From an uncultured Pelagibacteraceae bacterium (GTDB lineage: Bacteria; Pseudomonadota; Alphaproteobacteria; Pelagibacterales; Pelagibacteraceae): 64,000 nt of DNA. How positions within the stretch are numbered: position 1 is the stretch's first letter; the number at the start of each line of letters is the position of its first letter. The DNA is taken from assembly GCA_902624315.1 (NCBI GenBank), contig CACNXC010000003.1:62001-126000 (forward strand), read 5' to 3'. Below the pieces are notes generated by a model. It saw only the letters and a program-made list of their open reading frames with translations. It searched no databases and was not told where the DNA came from. The position numbers and the translations under genes were made by a program. Shown one piece after another: positions 35,128 to 45,295 of this stretch.

Positions 35128-36740
35128 TTATGATTTTTTGATGCTTTGATAAAAGATGAGAATAAAGGATGTGGAGCAAAAGGTCTAGATTTAAATTCTG
35201 GATGAAACTGTACTCCAATAAACCAAGGATGATTTTTTAACTCAATGATCTCAGGTAAAAAACCATCAGGCGATAAACCAGAAAAACTCATTCCTTTTTT
35301 TTCAAATTTGTCTTTTAGATTGATGTTAACTTCATATCTATGTCGGTGTCTTTCTTTTATAATCTTTTTTCCATAAATTTTTTTAATTTTAGAATTATTT
35401 TGTAATTTCGCATCATAAGAACCTAATCTCATTGTTCCACCTAGATTTTTATCAGTTCCTTTGATAGTTTTTCCATCTTTAATCCACTCATTTATTAATC
35501 CAATTACAGGTATACCATTCCTATCAAATTCACTCGAAGTTGCTTTTTTTAAATTTAATTGATTTCTCGCAAATTCTATAATTGCCATTTGCATTCCATA
35601 ACATATCCCAAGAAAAGGAACTTTATTTTTTCTAGCATATTTTATTGACTCTATTTTTCCAGTTGTTCCTCGTTTACCAAAACCCCCAGGTATTAATATA
35701 CCTGAAATGTGTTTAAGTTTTGATTTAATCTCAGAAACTTTTAATTTTTCAGAGTCAATTCTTACTAAATTTACCTTTACATTATTTTGAATACCACCAT
35801 GAGTAAGAGCTTCATCTAAAGATTTATAAGCATCTTTTAACTCAACGTATTTACCAATTATGGCAATATTTACCTGTTTTTTAGTTTGTAAAATAATTTT
35901 AGTTATTTTTTTCCATGGTTTAAGATTTGCAGGTTTTTTGGATTTAAGCTTAAAATAATTTAATACTTGAACATCAAGTTTTTCTCTAAAAAAACTTATC
36001 GGTGCTTCATAAATTGTTCTTACATCAACAGTTTCTATTACATTTTTAATATCTACATTGCAGAAAAGTGAGATTTTTTTACGATGTTCTAACGGGATAG
36101 GTCTTTCTGATCTACATATTATAATGTCAGGTTGAACACCTATACTTCTTAATTCTTTAACAGAATGTTGAGTAGGTTTAGTTTTAATTTCATCTGAGGA
36201 CTTTAAATAAGGTAATAAGGTAAGATGGATAAATAATGCATTTTTTTTTCCTATATCATTTGCAAATTGTCTTATGGCCTCAATAAATGGTAGACTCTCA
36301 ATATCACCAACAATTCCGCCAATTTCACAAATAACAAAATCTTCTTTCGACGAGTCATTCTTTATAAACTCTTTTATTCTATCAGTTATATGTGGAATAA
36401 CTTGAACTGTTTTTCCAAGATATTTTCCTTCACGTTCTTTTTTTAATACATCATTATAAATTTTACCTGTTGTAATATTATCAGACTTCTTTGCAGATAC
36501 TCCAGTAAATCTCTCATAATGCCCAAGATCTAAATCTGTTTCAGCACCATCATCAGTTACAAAAACCTCTCCGTGTTGAAATGGGCTCATTGTTCCAGGA
36601 TCTACATTTAAATAAGGATCTAATTTCCTTAATCTAACTTTATACCCTCTCGATTGAAGTAAATAAGCTAGAGATGCAGAAGAGAGACCTTTTCCTAACG
36701 ATGAAACCACGCCGCCCGTGACAAAAATAAATCGCGCCAT
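35124..36740 (-). CDS. pyrG: CTP synthase
   Basis: A 538-residue two-domain enzyme aminating UTP to CTP. The N-terminal synthetase has [15 protein letters not shown] and [13 protein letters not shown]; the C-terminal class I glutamine amidotransferase has the nucleophile in FLGICYGMQ and the His-Glu pair in QFHPEF. It follows secG with a 40-base gap. Confidence 0.98.
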   Translation of the reverse strand: MARFIFVTGGVVSSLGKGLSSASLAYLLQSRGYKVRLRKLDPYLNVDPGTMSPFQHGEVFVTDDGAETDLDLGHYERFTGVSAKKSDNITTGKIYNDVLKKEREGKYLGKTVQVIPHITDRIKEFIKNDSSKEDFVICEIGGIVGDIESLPFIEAIRQFANDIGKKNALFIHLTLLPYLKSSDEIKTKPTQHSVKELRSIGVQPDIIICRSERPIPLEHRKKISLFCNVDIKNVIETVDVRTIYEAPISFFREKLDVQVLNYFKLKSKKPANLKPWKKITKIILQTKKQVNIAIIGKYVELKDAYKSLDEALTHGGIQNNVKVNLVRIDSEKLKVSEIKSKLKHISGILIPGGFGKRGTTGKIESIKYARKNKVPFLGICYGMQMAIIEFARNQLNLKKATSSEFDRNGIPVIGLINEWIKDGKTIKGTDKNLGGTMRLGSYDAKLQNNSKIKKIYGKKIIKERHRHRYEVNINLKDKFEKKGMSFSGLSPDGFLPEIIELKNHPWFIGVQFHPEFKSRPFAPHPLFSSFIKASKNHK

Positions 36741-36780
36741 GGAAGTATCTTATAGCGAATAATAAAGAAAATTTAAAGTA

Positions 36781-37083
36781 TTAATTATTATTTTCTGGAA
36801 TAGCGGGAGTATCCTCTGCTTTTTCTTCAATAGTATCCAAAACAGATGATGTAGGTGTTAATTCTCCTCTAGATACAATTGTAAGTGCTAAACTACAAAT
36901 TATAAATAAAGTGGCAACAACGGCAGTAGCTTTGGTCATAAAATTACCTGCAGATCTGGAAAACATAAAACTTTCCTGAGAAACTCCAATTCCTAAAGCA
37001 CCACCCTCAGACTTTTGCATCAAAACTAGTAACACCAATATTAATCCGAATATGATGTTCAAAATTAACAATATATTTTCCAT
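36781..37083 (-). CDS. secG: Preprotein translocase subunit SecG
   Basis: A 100-residue protein with two membrane segments (about 4-22 and 50-72) and the family pattern LVLLVLMQKSEGGALGIG. It assists SecYE-mediated export. It begins six bases after the tpiA stop. The acidic C-terminal tail is not conserved. Confidence 0.93.
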   Translation of the reverse strand: MENILLILNIIFGLILVLLVLMQKSEGGALGIGVSQESFMFSRSAGNFMTKATAVVATLFIICSLALTIVSRGELTPTSSVLDTIEEKAEDTPAIPENNN

Positions 37084-37089
37084 GAAGGG

Positions 37090-37827
37090 TTAATTATATG
37101 TTTTTTTAATTATATCAATAAATTTTTTAGGATCTTGAGATGCCCCACCTATTAGGTAACCATCAATATTATTTATAGATTTCAATTGATTAATATTTTT
37201 TGGATTTACTGAGCCACCGTAAAGAACTTTATAGTTCTTTTTTTCTTTTTTAATAAAACTGATTATCTTAAATAAGTCATCAGATTTTGGTATAATTCCA
37301 GTACCAATTGACCAAACTGGTTCATATGCGATTATAATTTTTTTATTATTTTTAATATTTTTTAAACCTGCTTTAATCTGTTTATTTAAAACACTTTTGG
37401 TAATTTTTTTTCTTTTTGCTTTAAGTGTCTCACCAATACAAAAAATTACCTTCAGTCCAGACTTCAATGCACTTTTAATTTTAAGATTAATTAATTTATC
37501 AGTTTCACCAGCTTGTCTATTTTCAGAGTGGCCAATAATAATATATTTAGCACCAACACTTTTTAACATGAAGGAATTAACTGAACCTGTAAAAGCACCA
37601 TAAAGATCCTGCTCATGACAATTTTGCGCACCAACTTCAATATTTGAATCTCTCAATTTTTTTGACATTGGCTCTATTAAAGTGCTTGGTGGGCAGTAAA
37701 TTATTTTCAAAGACTTTCTTTTTTTGAAGTTTTTAAAAAATTTAGCAACTCTATTCAGCGTATTTAACGAATTTAAAACACCAAACATTTTCCAATTGGC
37801 AATAAAATACATATATTTATTTGTCAT
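37090..37827 (-). CDS. tpiA: Triosephosphate isomerase
   Basis: A 245-residue TIM-barrel enzyme. The catalytic lysine is in ANWKM (near residue 12), the catalytic His in IIGHSE, the catalytic Glu in AYEPVWSIGTG, and the phosphate loop in LYGGSVNPKN. It is divergent from the ppiD-like gene with 54 bases between starts and heads the tpiA-secG-pyrG-kdsA-eno-ftsB-lipA-coq10 run. Confidence 0.97.
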   Translation of the reverse strand: MTNKYMYFIANWKMFGVLNSLNTLNRVAKFFKNFKKRKSLKIIYCPPSTLIEPMSKKLRDSNIEVGAQNCHEQDLYGAFTGSVNSFMLKSVGAKYIIIGHSENRQAGETDKLINLKIKSALKSGLKVIFCIGETLKAKRKKITKSVLNKQIKAGLKNIKNNKKIIIAYEPVWSIGTGIIPKSDDLFKIISFIKKEKKNYKVLYGGSVNPKNINQLKSINNIDGYLIGGASQDPKKFIDIIKKTYN

Positions 37828-37881
37828 GAGGCTTATTTTAATTTATAGGTTTGCTTTTTATAGATCAATAAATTTATAGTA

Positions 37882-39300
37882 ATGATTAGTAATTTAAGAA
37901 ATTTTGCAAAAACTAAGTTAGCAGGTTTATTAGTTTTTATAATGATAATTCCATTTGTATTTTGGGGTATGGGTGGAATGTTCAGTAGTGGCAATACTAA
38001 CAATGTTGCTAAAATTAATAATAATAGTATTTCTACGGAAGATTTTATTGATTACTTAAATAAATCGGGAATTCCTGAAAAAACAATTAGAGAAAATTTA
38101 GAGCAAAACATTATTGAAGAACTTCTATCTGGTTTAGTATCAACTACTTTACTGGATCTAGAAATAAAAGATTTTGATCTGACAATTTCTGAAGTTACTT
38201 TATTTAAAAAGATAAAAGAAAATAAAAATTTTAGGGATGAAAATGGTATCTTTCAAAGAATAAAATATGAAAAATTTTTATTAGAAAATAATTTATCCGC
38301 TCCAGGTTTTGAACAAAGATTAAAATTAAGAGAATTACAAAAAAATCTTTTTGATTATATTGGCGCCGGTACAACCTCCCCTCAATTTCTTACAACAAAA
38401 TTATATAAAGAAGAAAATCAAAAACTCGAAATAGAATTTATTAATTTAAATGATTTTTATGTAAATAAAGATGATATTACAGATAAAGAATTAGAAAATT
38501 TTATTAAAGATAATAAAGATGAATTAAAAATAGAATACTTAGATTTCAGCTACACAATCATAAATCCTAAAAACTTAATTGGTGTAGATGATTTCAATCA
38601 ATCTTTTTTTGACAAAATTGATGAAATTGAAGTTGCCATATCAAATGAAATTGATTTTCAAACAATCATATCAAATTTTGATTTAAAATCGGTTGATATC
38701 AGTAATTTTAGATTTTCTACAGATGAAAATGAAATCGAAAAAAAAATTTATGAATTAAGAAATAATAGATTTGATATTTTTGAAAATAGAAATGATTATA
38801 TACTTTATAACATAAAAAATAGTACCCAAAAATCACCAGATTTAAGCGATAAGCAAATTAAAGAAGAAGTGCTTGAGTTAGTTTTTCAAAAAAATAAATT
38901 TGATTATAATCAAAAATTATTAAACGAAATAACCAATAAAAAATTTAATAACAATAATTTTTTTGAGATGGGTAAAGATAAGATCCAGACAATAAATTTG
39001 AATTCTGTGCGAGATAATAAAAAATTTGATATAAATGCTGTTGAGCTCTTATATAGCTTACCTGAGAAATCATTTACCTTAATAAACGATGAAAATAACA
39101 ATATTTATTTAGCAAAAGTCAAAAAATTTGAAAAACAAATCGTCGATACAAATAAAGAGGAATTTAAACAGTATATTGCAAAACAAAATTCTAACAATAA
39201 AAATTCATTATTAAAATCTTACGATACATTCTTAAACGACAAATATGATGTTTCTTTAAATCAACAGACTATTGAGCGAGTTAAAAACTATTTTAAATGA
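37882..39300 (+). CDS. PpiD/SurA_N-type periplasmic folding protein, apparently without PPIase domain
   Basis: A 472-residue protein with an N-terminal membrane anchor (about 12-32, KLAGLLVFIMIIPFVFWGM) and a SurA_N_3-type domain (VAKINNNSISTEDFIDYL onward). No parvulin signature such as GGDLG is seen in the C-terminal part, and the protein is roughly 150 residues shorter than typical PpiD. It probably acts as a chaperone at the Sec exit. It stands before trpE (ATGA overlap), the usual alphaproteobacterial order. Confidence 0.85.
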   Translation: MISNLRNFAKTKLAGLLVFIMIIPFVFWGMGGMFSSGNTNNVAKINNNSISTEDFIDYLNKSGIPEKTIRENLEQNIIEELLSGLVSTTLLDLEIKDFDLTISEVTLFKKIKENKNFRDENGIFQRIKYEKFLLENNLSAPGFEQRLKLRELQKNLFDYIGAGTTSPQFLTTKLYKEENQKLEIEFINLNDFYVNKDDITDKELENFIKDNKDELKIEYLDFSYTIINPKNLIGVDDFNQSFFDKIDEIEVAISNEIDFQTIISNFDLKSVDISNFRFSTDENEIEKKIYELRNNRFDIFENRNDYILYNIKNSTQKSPDLSDKQIKEEVLELVFQKNKFDYNQKLLNEITNKKFNNNNFFEMGKDKIQTINLNSVRDNKKFDINAVELLYSLPEKSFTLINDENNNIYLAKVKKFEKQIVDTNKEEFKQYIAKQNSNNKNSLLKSYDTFLNDKYDVSLNQQTIERVKNYFK

Positions 39301-40757
39301 AAATTAATCGAAGCTTCAAAGAATTCAAGTTTCGACACAGAAACAATGAAAATCAAATTCTCTATACATCAAAAAAAGTAAAAACCGACAAAGAAATAAT
39401 TAATCTAATTGATAACTTTTTAACTGAAAAAAATAGCTTTATTTTTGAGTCAGTAGAAAAAGGTAAGATTAGAGGCAGATACACTATATTTGGTAAAAAT
39501 CCTGATAAAATTTGGGAATTTAATAATAATAATGCTTATTTAATAAAGAAAAATAAAAAAATTAAGTTAAAGGATAAACCTAAATATTTGATTGAAAAGA
39601 TAATTGAGGATTTTAAGTTTAAAACTCCTAATAAATTACCAAAAATTTGTTCTTTGATTTCAGGATATTTTTCATACGACTCAATTAGATATATCGAAAA
39701 AATCCCAAACAATTGTAAAGATGACCTTAAATTACCTGATGTTAGATTATTACGTCCAAGAACACTTATTATTCATGACAATTTAAAAAAAGAAATATTC
39801 TTTATCAATAATATTTTTAAAGATGAAAAAATTACAAATTATAAAAATAAATATAAAGATATCCAATCTGATCTTTTCAATCTTTCTTTACAATCATCTG
39901 TTCAAAAAATAGATAGTGAAATAAATCGAAAGCCACAAAAAATTATAATAAATTCAAATACTTCTAAAAATAAATTTTTATCTATAGTTAACAAGGCAAA
40001 AAAATACATTAAATTAGGAGATATATTTCAGGTCGTTTTAAGTCAGCGTTTTGAGACTAAGTTGACAAAAAAACCTATAGATATTTATAAAAAATTGAGA
40101 ATAACTAATCCATCCCCATTTATGTTTTTTTTTAATTTTACCGATTTCCAAATAATAGGTGCCAGTCCCGAAATATTAGTAAGGTTAAGAGAAGGTGAAA
40201 TAACTGTTAGACCCATTGCTGGAACAAGACCTCGAGGAAAAACAATTAAAGAGGATCGTTTTTATGAGAAAGATTTACTTAGAGATAAAAAAGAGCTTTC
40301 TGAACATCTAATGTTATTAGATCTTGGAAGAAACGATGCCGGAAAGGTATCTAAAACTAATTCCATCAAAGTAACTGAAAGTTTTATAATTGAAAAGTAT
40401 TCGCATGTAATGCATATAGTTTCGAACGTAATAGGTAAACATGATAAAAGATTTTCTAAATTTAAGTCTCTTTTAGCGGGTTTTCCAGCTGGAACTGTGT
40501 CTGGAGCTCCCAAAATAAGAGCTATGGAAATTATTGATGAACTAGAGACCACAAAAAGGAAAGTTTATGCCGGTGGCATTGGATATTTCTCTGCTAATGG
40601 AGAATTTGATACATGTATTGCTTTAAGGACAGCTGTTGCAAAAAAAAACAGATTTTATGTCCAAGCTGGAGCCGGGATTGTTGCAGATAGCAAACCATTA
40701 AAAGAATATGAAGAAACTGTAAATAAAGCAAAAGCTTTAATTAATGCGTTGAAATGA
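39297..40757 (+). CDS. trpE: Anthranilate synthase component I
   Basis: A 486-residue chorismate-binding enzyme converting chorismate to anthranilate with TrpG-supplied ammonia. The N-terminal tryptophan-sensing region keeps FESVEKGKIRGRYT (compare LLES in other TrpE). The catalytic domain has QVVLSQRFE, IAGTRPRGKT, LMLLDLGRNDAG, GFPAGTVSGAPK and AGGIGYFSANG. It overlaps ppiD and trpG by four bases. Confidence 0.97.
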   Translation: MKINRSFKEFKFRHRNNENQILYTSKKVKTDKEIINLIDNFLTEKNSFIFESVEKGKIRGRYTIFGKNPDKIWEFNNNNAYLIKKNKKIKLKDKPKYLIEKIIEDFKFKTPNKLPKICSLISGYFSYDSIRYIEKIPNNCKDDLKLPDVRLLRPRTLIIHDNLKKEIFFINNIFKDEKITNYKNKYKDIQSDLFNLSLQSSVQKIDSEINRKPQKIIINSNTSKNKFLSIVNKAKKYIKLGDIFQVVLSQRFETKLTKKPIDIYKKLRITNPSPFMFFFNFTDFQIIGASPEILVRLREGEITVRPIAGTRPRGKTIKEDRFYEKDLLRDKKELSEHLMLLDLGRNDAGKVSKTNSIKVTESFIIEKYSHVMHIVSNVIGKHDKRFSKFKSLLAGFPAGTVSGAPKIRAMEIIDELETTKRKVYAGGIGYFSANGEFDTCIALRTAVAKKNRFYVQAGAGIVADSKPLKEYEETVNKAKALINALK

Positions 40758-41323
40758 AAAAGATAATTTTAATTGATAATTACGATAGTTTTACTTTTAA
40801 TCTCTACCATTATTTGTCTTCATTAAAAGTGAATGTTGAAGTAATTAGAAATGATCAAATTACATCTCATGAAATTTTAAAAAAAAGATATCATAAGATC
40901 GTAATTTCACCTGGACCTGGTAACCCCAATCAATCAGGTAATTGTCTTAAAATCGTTAAATCTTTATATAAACAAATACCAATACTTGGAGTTTGTTTGG
41001 GTCATCAAATTATAGGTCAAGTATTTGGCTCAAAAATTATTCAGGCTAGAAAGCTAATGCATGGAAAAACTAGTAAGATTTTTTCAAAAAAAATGGGTAT
41101 TTTAAAAGATCTCCCTAAAACTTTTGAAGCCACTCGATACCACAGCTTAATTATAGATAAAAAATCGTTATCTAAGGATCTTAAAATTACTGCTCAGACT
41201 CAAGATGGACTTATAATGGGGGTACAGCATAAGAAATATCATATACATGGAGTGCAATTTCACCCTGAAAGTATTAAAACTAAATTAGGAATTAAAATTT
41301 TGAAAAATTTTATAAAAATTTAG
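40754..41323 (+). CDS. trpG: Anthranilate synthase component II (glutamine amidotransferase)
   Basis: A 189-residue class I glutamine amidotransferase. The oxyanion motif is SPGPGNPNQSG, the nucleophile Cys is in LGVCLGHQ, and the His-Glu pair is in QFHPESI. It supplies ammonia to TrpE. Its ATG overlaps the trpE stop, and trpD begins five bases after its stop. Confidence 0.96.
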   Translation: MKKIILIDNYDSFTFNLYHYLSSLKVNVEVIRNDQITSHEILKKRYHKIVISPGPGNPNQSGNCLKIVKSLYKQIPILGVCLGHQIIGQVFGSKIIQARKLMHGKTSKIFSKKMGILKDLPKTFEATRYHSLIIDKKSLSKDLKITAQTQDGLIMGVQHKKYHIHGVQFHPESIKTKLGIKILKNFIKI

Positions 41324-41328
41324 AATTA

Positions 41329-42321
41329 ATGAAACAATTCATTGAAAAAATTAAAAAAAAAGAAAATTTAACTTTTGATGAAAGTAAATCTGCTTTTGAA
41401 TTATTGATGGACGGTAAAGCAGAGGACCAAGAAATATTTGATTTTTTGACACTTTTATCAGCTAAAGGTGAATCTTCTGATGAGGTAGCTGGTGGAGTTT
41501 TTGTTCTCAGAAACAAGTCTAAAAGAGTAAATGTAGAAAACTGTGTTGATACTTGTGGAACTGGTGGAGATGGTATGAATACACTTAATATATCAACAGC
41601 CTCAGCATTATTACTTTCAAGTATGGGTGTTAAAGTAGCTAAACATGGAAATAAAGCTGTATCCTCAAAATGTGGATCTGGTGATGTTTTAGAGGCTTTA
41701 AATATAAAAATAAATTTAGAGCCAAAGGATATTGAAAATCAAATTAATGATAATAATTTTGGATTCATGTTTGCACCCAACTATCACAGAGCAATGAGAT
41801 TTGTTGGACCTACAAGGAAAAAAATTGGAAAAAGAACTATATTCAATATGATTGGACCTTTGAGTAGCCCTGCCTTAGTAAAAAGACAAGTTGTTGGTGT
41901 TTTTGATAAAAAACTTTTAGAAATATTTGCTAATGCTTTAAAAAATTTAGATATTAAATTTGCTTGGATAGTCAATAGTGAAGATGGATTAGATGAAATT
42001 TCACCTTACGATAAAACTAATGTAATTCAATTAAAAAATGGTGTCATCTCTGAGATTACTATTGATCCAAATAAGTTAAATATAAATGCAGATAAGTTTG
42101 AAAATCTTATTGGTAAAGATGCAACTTTTAATGCAGATAGAATGATTAATATATTTAAAGGTGAGGATAATGATTTTTCTAAAGCAGTTTGTTTAAATAC
42201 TGCAGCAGGATTAGTTGTTAATGAAACGCATCAGAATTTTGATAAAGCTTATGACGATGCTAGAAAACACATTTTATCAGGTCAAACATTCAAACAACTA
42301 GAGAAAATTCAAAATGGCTGA
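41329..42321 (+). CDS. trpD: Anthranilate phosphoribosyltransferase
   Basis: A 330-residue enzyme transferring phosphoribose to anthranilate. Motifs are CGTGGDGMNTLNIST (PRPP loop), KHGNKAVSSKCGSGDVLE and HRAMRFVGPTRKK. It overlaps trpC by eight bases within trpEGDC. Confidence 0.97.
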   Translation: MKQFIEKIKKKENLTFDESKSAFELLMDGKAEDQEIFDFLTLLSAKGESSDEVAGGVFVLRNKSKRVNVENCVDTCGTGGDGMNTLNISTASALLLSSMGVKVAKHGNKAVSSKCGSGDVLEALNIKINLEPKDIENQINDNNFGFMFAPNYHRAMRFVGPTRKKIGKRTIFNMIGPLSSPALVKRQVVGVFDKKLLEIFANALKNLDIKFAWIVNSEDGLDEISPYDKTNVIQLKNGVISEITIDPNKLNINADKFENLIGKDATFNADRMINIFKGEDNDFSKAVCLNTAAGLVVNETHQNFDKAYDDARKHILSGQTFKQLEKIQNG

Positions 42322-43105
42322 AAATGTTCTTGAAAAAATAATAAATATTAAAAGTAAAAAAATTTTAGAGCTTAAAAAAAATATAAGTCTAGATTCACTC
42401 GAGGAATTAATTGAAAAAAATAATACATACGTTAATTTTAAAGATACGATTAAAAAGAATTTTGAAAATAAAAAATTCTCAATTATTGCTGAAATAAAAA
42501 AAGCAAGTCCCTCTGCAGGTATAATTATAAAAGACTATGATCCTATAAAAATAGCTAATATATATAAATCAAATAAAGCAACCTGCTTATCTGTTTTGAC
42601 TGAGGAGGATTTTTTTTTAGGAAATTTGCTACATATAAGCAAAATTAAACAAAATGTTAATTTACCAATTCTTTGTAAAGATTTTTTTATAGATAAATTT
42701 CAAATTCCTTTAGCTAAAAGTTATGGTGCTGATGCTATCTTAATTATTTTAGCTGGAGTTTCAGATAAATTGGCAGATGAATTATATGAAGAAGCTTTAA
42801 AATTGAATATGTCAGTTATTGTAGAGGTTCACACTGTTAATGAAGCTAAACAAGCACTTAGATTTAAAGATGCTTTGTTAGGTATTAATAACAGAAATTT
42901 AAAAACCCTAAAAACTGATATTAATACAACTTATGATATTCACGATATTTTGGTTAATCACCCTAGCCCATTGATTTCTGAAAGTGGAATTAAAACTAAA
43001 GATGAACTTTTGGAACTATCAAATAAAACATCTATCAAAACCTTTTTAATTGGTGAATCACTTTTAAAAAATTTAAACGATAATTCGATTTTTTCCGTTT
43101 TATAG
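42314..43105 (+). CDS. trpC: Indole-3-glycerol phosphate synthase
   Basis: A 263-residue TIM-barrel enzyme. It contains IAEIKKASPSAG, the catalytic LCKDFFID, and the C-terminal INNRNLKTLKTD and SESGIK. It is monofunctional, without a TrpF domain; trpF, trpB and trpA are not in the window. In relatives moaC and moeA come next; here lexA follows after 88 bases. Confidence 0.96.
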   Translation: MAENVLEKIINIKSKKILELKKNISLDSLEELIEKNNTYVNFKDTIKKNFENKKFSIIAEIKKASPSAGIIIKDYDPIKIANIYKSNKATCLSVLTEEDFFLGNLLHISKIKQNVNLPILCKDFFIDKFQIPLAKSYGADAILIILAGVSDKLADELYEEALKLNMSVIVEVHTVNEAKQALRFKDALLGINNRNLKTLKTDINTTYDIHDILVNHPSPLISESGIKTKDELLELSNKTSIKTFLIGESLLKNLNDNSIFSVL

Positions 43106-43154
43106 TCAAAAAGGTCAGTATTTTCATTACTTTTTAACTATTGTTAATTATGAA

Positions 43155-43169
43155 GAACTTTTATAGAAC
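43155..43169 (+). promoter_or_regulatory. SOS box (LexA operator) upstream of lexA
   Basis: GAAC-N7-GAAC (GAAC at 43155-43158 and 43166-43169) is the direct-repeat form of the LexA operator in alphaproteobacteria. It is 25 bases upstream of the lexA start, implying autoregulation. Confidence 0.85.
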
Positions 43170-43176
43170 ATTGTTT

Positions 43177-43191
43177 GTACGATATTTGTTC
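43177..43191 (+). promoter_or_regulatory. Second, weaker SOS-like half pair before lexA
   Basis: GTAC-N7-GTTC (43177-43180 and 43188-43191) matches the complementary form GTTC-N7-GTTC with one mismatch and ends two bases before the lexA ATG, overlapping the ribosome-binding region. It may be a second LexA site. Confidence 0.45.
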
Positions 43192-43193
43192 TT

Positions 43194-43871
43194 ATGCTAA
43201 CAAAAAAACAAAAAAACCTACTTTTATTTATCAACAAAAAGTTGAGAAGTTCTGGTGTATCCCCTTCTTACGAAGAGATGAAGGAGTCTCTTAATCTTAA
43301 ATCAAAATCTGGGATTCACAGATTAATTAGTGCTTTAGAAGAAAGAGGTTTTATTAAAAGGCTTGCTCATAAAGCTAGAGCTTTAGAAGTTATAAAATTA
43401 CCAGAGACTGCTTCTGCTAATGATATTTATAATAATTTCTCCCCAAGTGTCATTAAAGGAGGCTTGGATGAAGAAAAACCTTTATCCGTCGATGCAGAGG
43501 TGCCAGTTTTAGGTAAAATAGCAGCTGGAACACCTGTTGAAGCAATTCAAAATGAAGTTTCTAGAATTCCATTACCTAATAACTTAGAAAAAAATGGAGA
43601 TTATTTTGGCCTTAAAGTTCAAGGAGATTCAATGATTGAAGCTGGAATTCATGAGGGTGACACTGTCATCATCAAAAGAACTGATACAGCTGATAATGGA
43701 AAAATAGTGGTAGCATTAATTGACGAACACGAAGCTATGCTTAAAAGAATTAGAAAAAAAGGTAAAGTAGTAGCGTTAGAAAGTGCTAATAAAAACTATG
43801 AAACCAAAATTTTTGGCCCTGATAGAGTAAAAGTTCAAGGCGTTTTAGTATCTTTATATAGAAACTTCTAA
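43194..43871 (+). CDS. lexA: LexA SOS repressor
   Basis: A 225-residue LexA. The N-terminal winged helix (about 1-65) has SPSYEEMKESLNLKSKSGIH split over the recognition helix. The self-cleavage site is Ala111-Gly112 in GKIAAGTP, with catalytic Ser146 (QGDSMIEAG) and Lys184 (EAMLKRI). It represses DNA-damage genes and its own promoter, which carries the SOS box. The next gene, gltX, begins 24 bases later. Confidence 0.97.
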   Translation: MLTKKQKNLLLFINKKLRSSGVSPSYEEMKESLNLKSKSGIHRLISALEERGFIKRLAHKARALEVIKLPETASANDIYNNFSPSVIKGGLDEEKPLSVDAEVPVLGKIAAGTPVEAIQNEVSRIPLPNNLEKNGDYFGLKVQGDSMIEAGIHEGDTVIIKRTDTADNGKIVVALIDEHEAMLKRIRKKGKVVALESANKNYETKIFGPDRVKVQGVLVSLYRNF

Positions 43872-43894
43872 AAAAATAGTCTAAACCATTTTTA

Positions 43895-45295
43895 ATGAAA
43901 AAAGTAGCAACTAGATTTGCTCCGTCACCTACTGGACCTTTGCATATAGGTGGGGTGAGAACAGCCTTATTTAATTGGTTATATTCAAAAAACCAAAATG
44001 GTAATTTTTATCTAAGGATAGAAGATACAGATAAAGAAAGATCAAAAGAGGAATACAAAAAACAAATTATAAAATCTTTGCAATGGATAGGTATCAATCA
44101 TGACGGAACAGAATATATACAATCTCAGAAAATTGATGATCATATAAAAGTTGCAAATGAACTATTAAAAAAAGGTAGAGCTTATAGATGTTATTGCTCG
44201 ACTGAAGAAATTGAAACACAAAAAAAAAGAGCTAAGCAAAAAAAAATTCCATATGTTTATGATAGAAAATGGAGAGACAGAAATGAAAATGAAGCGCCTA
44301 AAGATATAAAACCAGTAATTAGATTTAAAAGTAAAATTGATGGTACATCAATATTAAAAGATAAAGTCCAGGGAAACGTAGAAATTGAAAATAATACGAT
44401 CGAAGATTTTGTAATTTTAAGAAATGACGGCACACCAACATATAATTTATCAGCTGCTGTTGATGATCATCAGATGAGTATGACACACATTATAAGAGGT
44501 GATGATCATAAAATTAATACTTTTAAACAAATTCAAATTTATGAAGCAATGGAATGGGCTTTACCAACATTTGCACATATACCATTAATTCATACAATTG
44601 AGGGGAAAAAATTATCAAAAAGAGATAAAGTATCAACTCTAGAGGACTATTCTAAAATAGGTATTATGCCAGATGCTTTGAGAAACTATCTTTTAAGATT
44701 GGGTTGGTCATATGAAGATAAAGAAATTTTTACTTTAGATGAAAGTGTAAAATATTTTAATCTTGAAGGTATTGGAAAATCACCATCAAAATTAGATTTA
44801 AGTAGAATTCTATCAATGAATGAACACTATATAAAAAGCATTGATGAAAATGAACTTTTTAATCAACTAATTAATTATTGTGAAATTTTTAAAAATAAGA
44901 TTATTAAGGAAAAAAAAGATAAAATTAAAAAATCTCTAACTTTTCTCAAGAATAAAGCTAAAACACTTGAGGATATATATAATAATAGCCAATATATTAT
45001 TAATGATGAAGTTAATTTTAATAAAGAAGATCTAAAATTAATTGATGCTAATGCAAAAAAAATTATCTCTGAATTTAAAGATAATATTAAGGAAATAAGT
45101 AATTTTACGAGAGAAAATTTAGAACCGATAGTTCAGGAACTAATAAAATCTAATAACACGAATTTTAAAGGTGTTGGTCAGCCCTTAAGAGTAGCTTTAA
45201 CAGGGTCAAAATTTGGTCCTGGTATTTATGATATAGTTATATCTCTGGGTAAAGAAGATGTTGAAAAAAGATTATCCAACAAGACTATTTCTTAA
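43895..45295 (+). CDS. gltX: Glutamyl-tRNA synthetase
   Basis: A 466-residue class I synthetase. The first signature is APSPTGPLHIGGVRTALFNW (9-28), the zinc-type Cys pair is in YRCYCS, and the second signature is KLSKRDK near residue 245. It charges tRNA-Glu. Its 3' end overlaps the convergent lpxB end by 24 bases. No comEC or gltA lies beside it. Confidence 0.96.
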   Translation: MKKVATRFAPSPTGPLHIGGVRTALFNWLYSKNQNGNFYLRIEDTDKERSKEEYKKQIIKSLQWIGINHDGTEYIQSQKIDDHIKVANELLKKGRAYRCYCSTEEIETQKKRAKQKKIPYVYDRKWRDRNENEAPKDIKPVIRFKSKIDGTSILKDKVQGNVEIENNTIEDFVILRNDGTPTYNLSAAVDDHQMSMTHIIRGDDHKINTFKQIQIYEAMEWALPTFAHIPLIHTIEGKKLSKRDKVSTLEDYSKIGIMPDALRNYLLRLGWSYEDKEIFTLDESVKYFNLEGIGKSPSKLDLSRILSMNEHYIKSIDENELFNQLINYCEIFKNKIIKEKKDKIKKSLTFLKNKAKTLEDIYNNSQYIINDEVNFNKEDLKLIDANAKKIISEFKDNIKEISNFTRENLEPIVQELIKSNNTNFKGVGQPLRVALTGSKFGPGIYDIVISLGKEDVEKRLSNKTIS

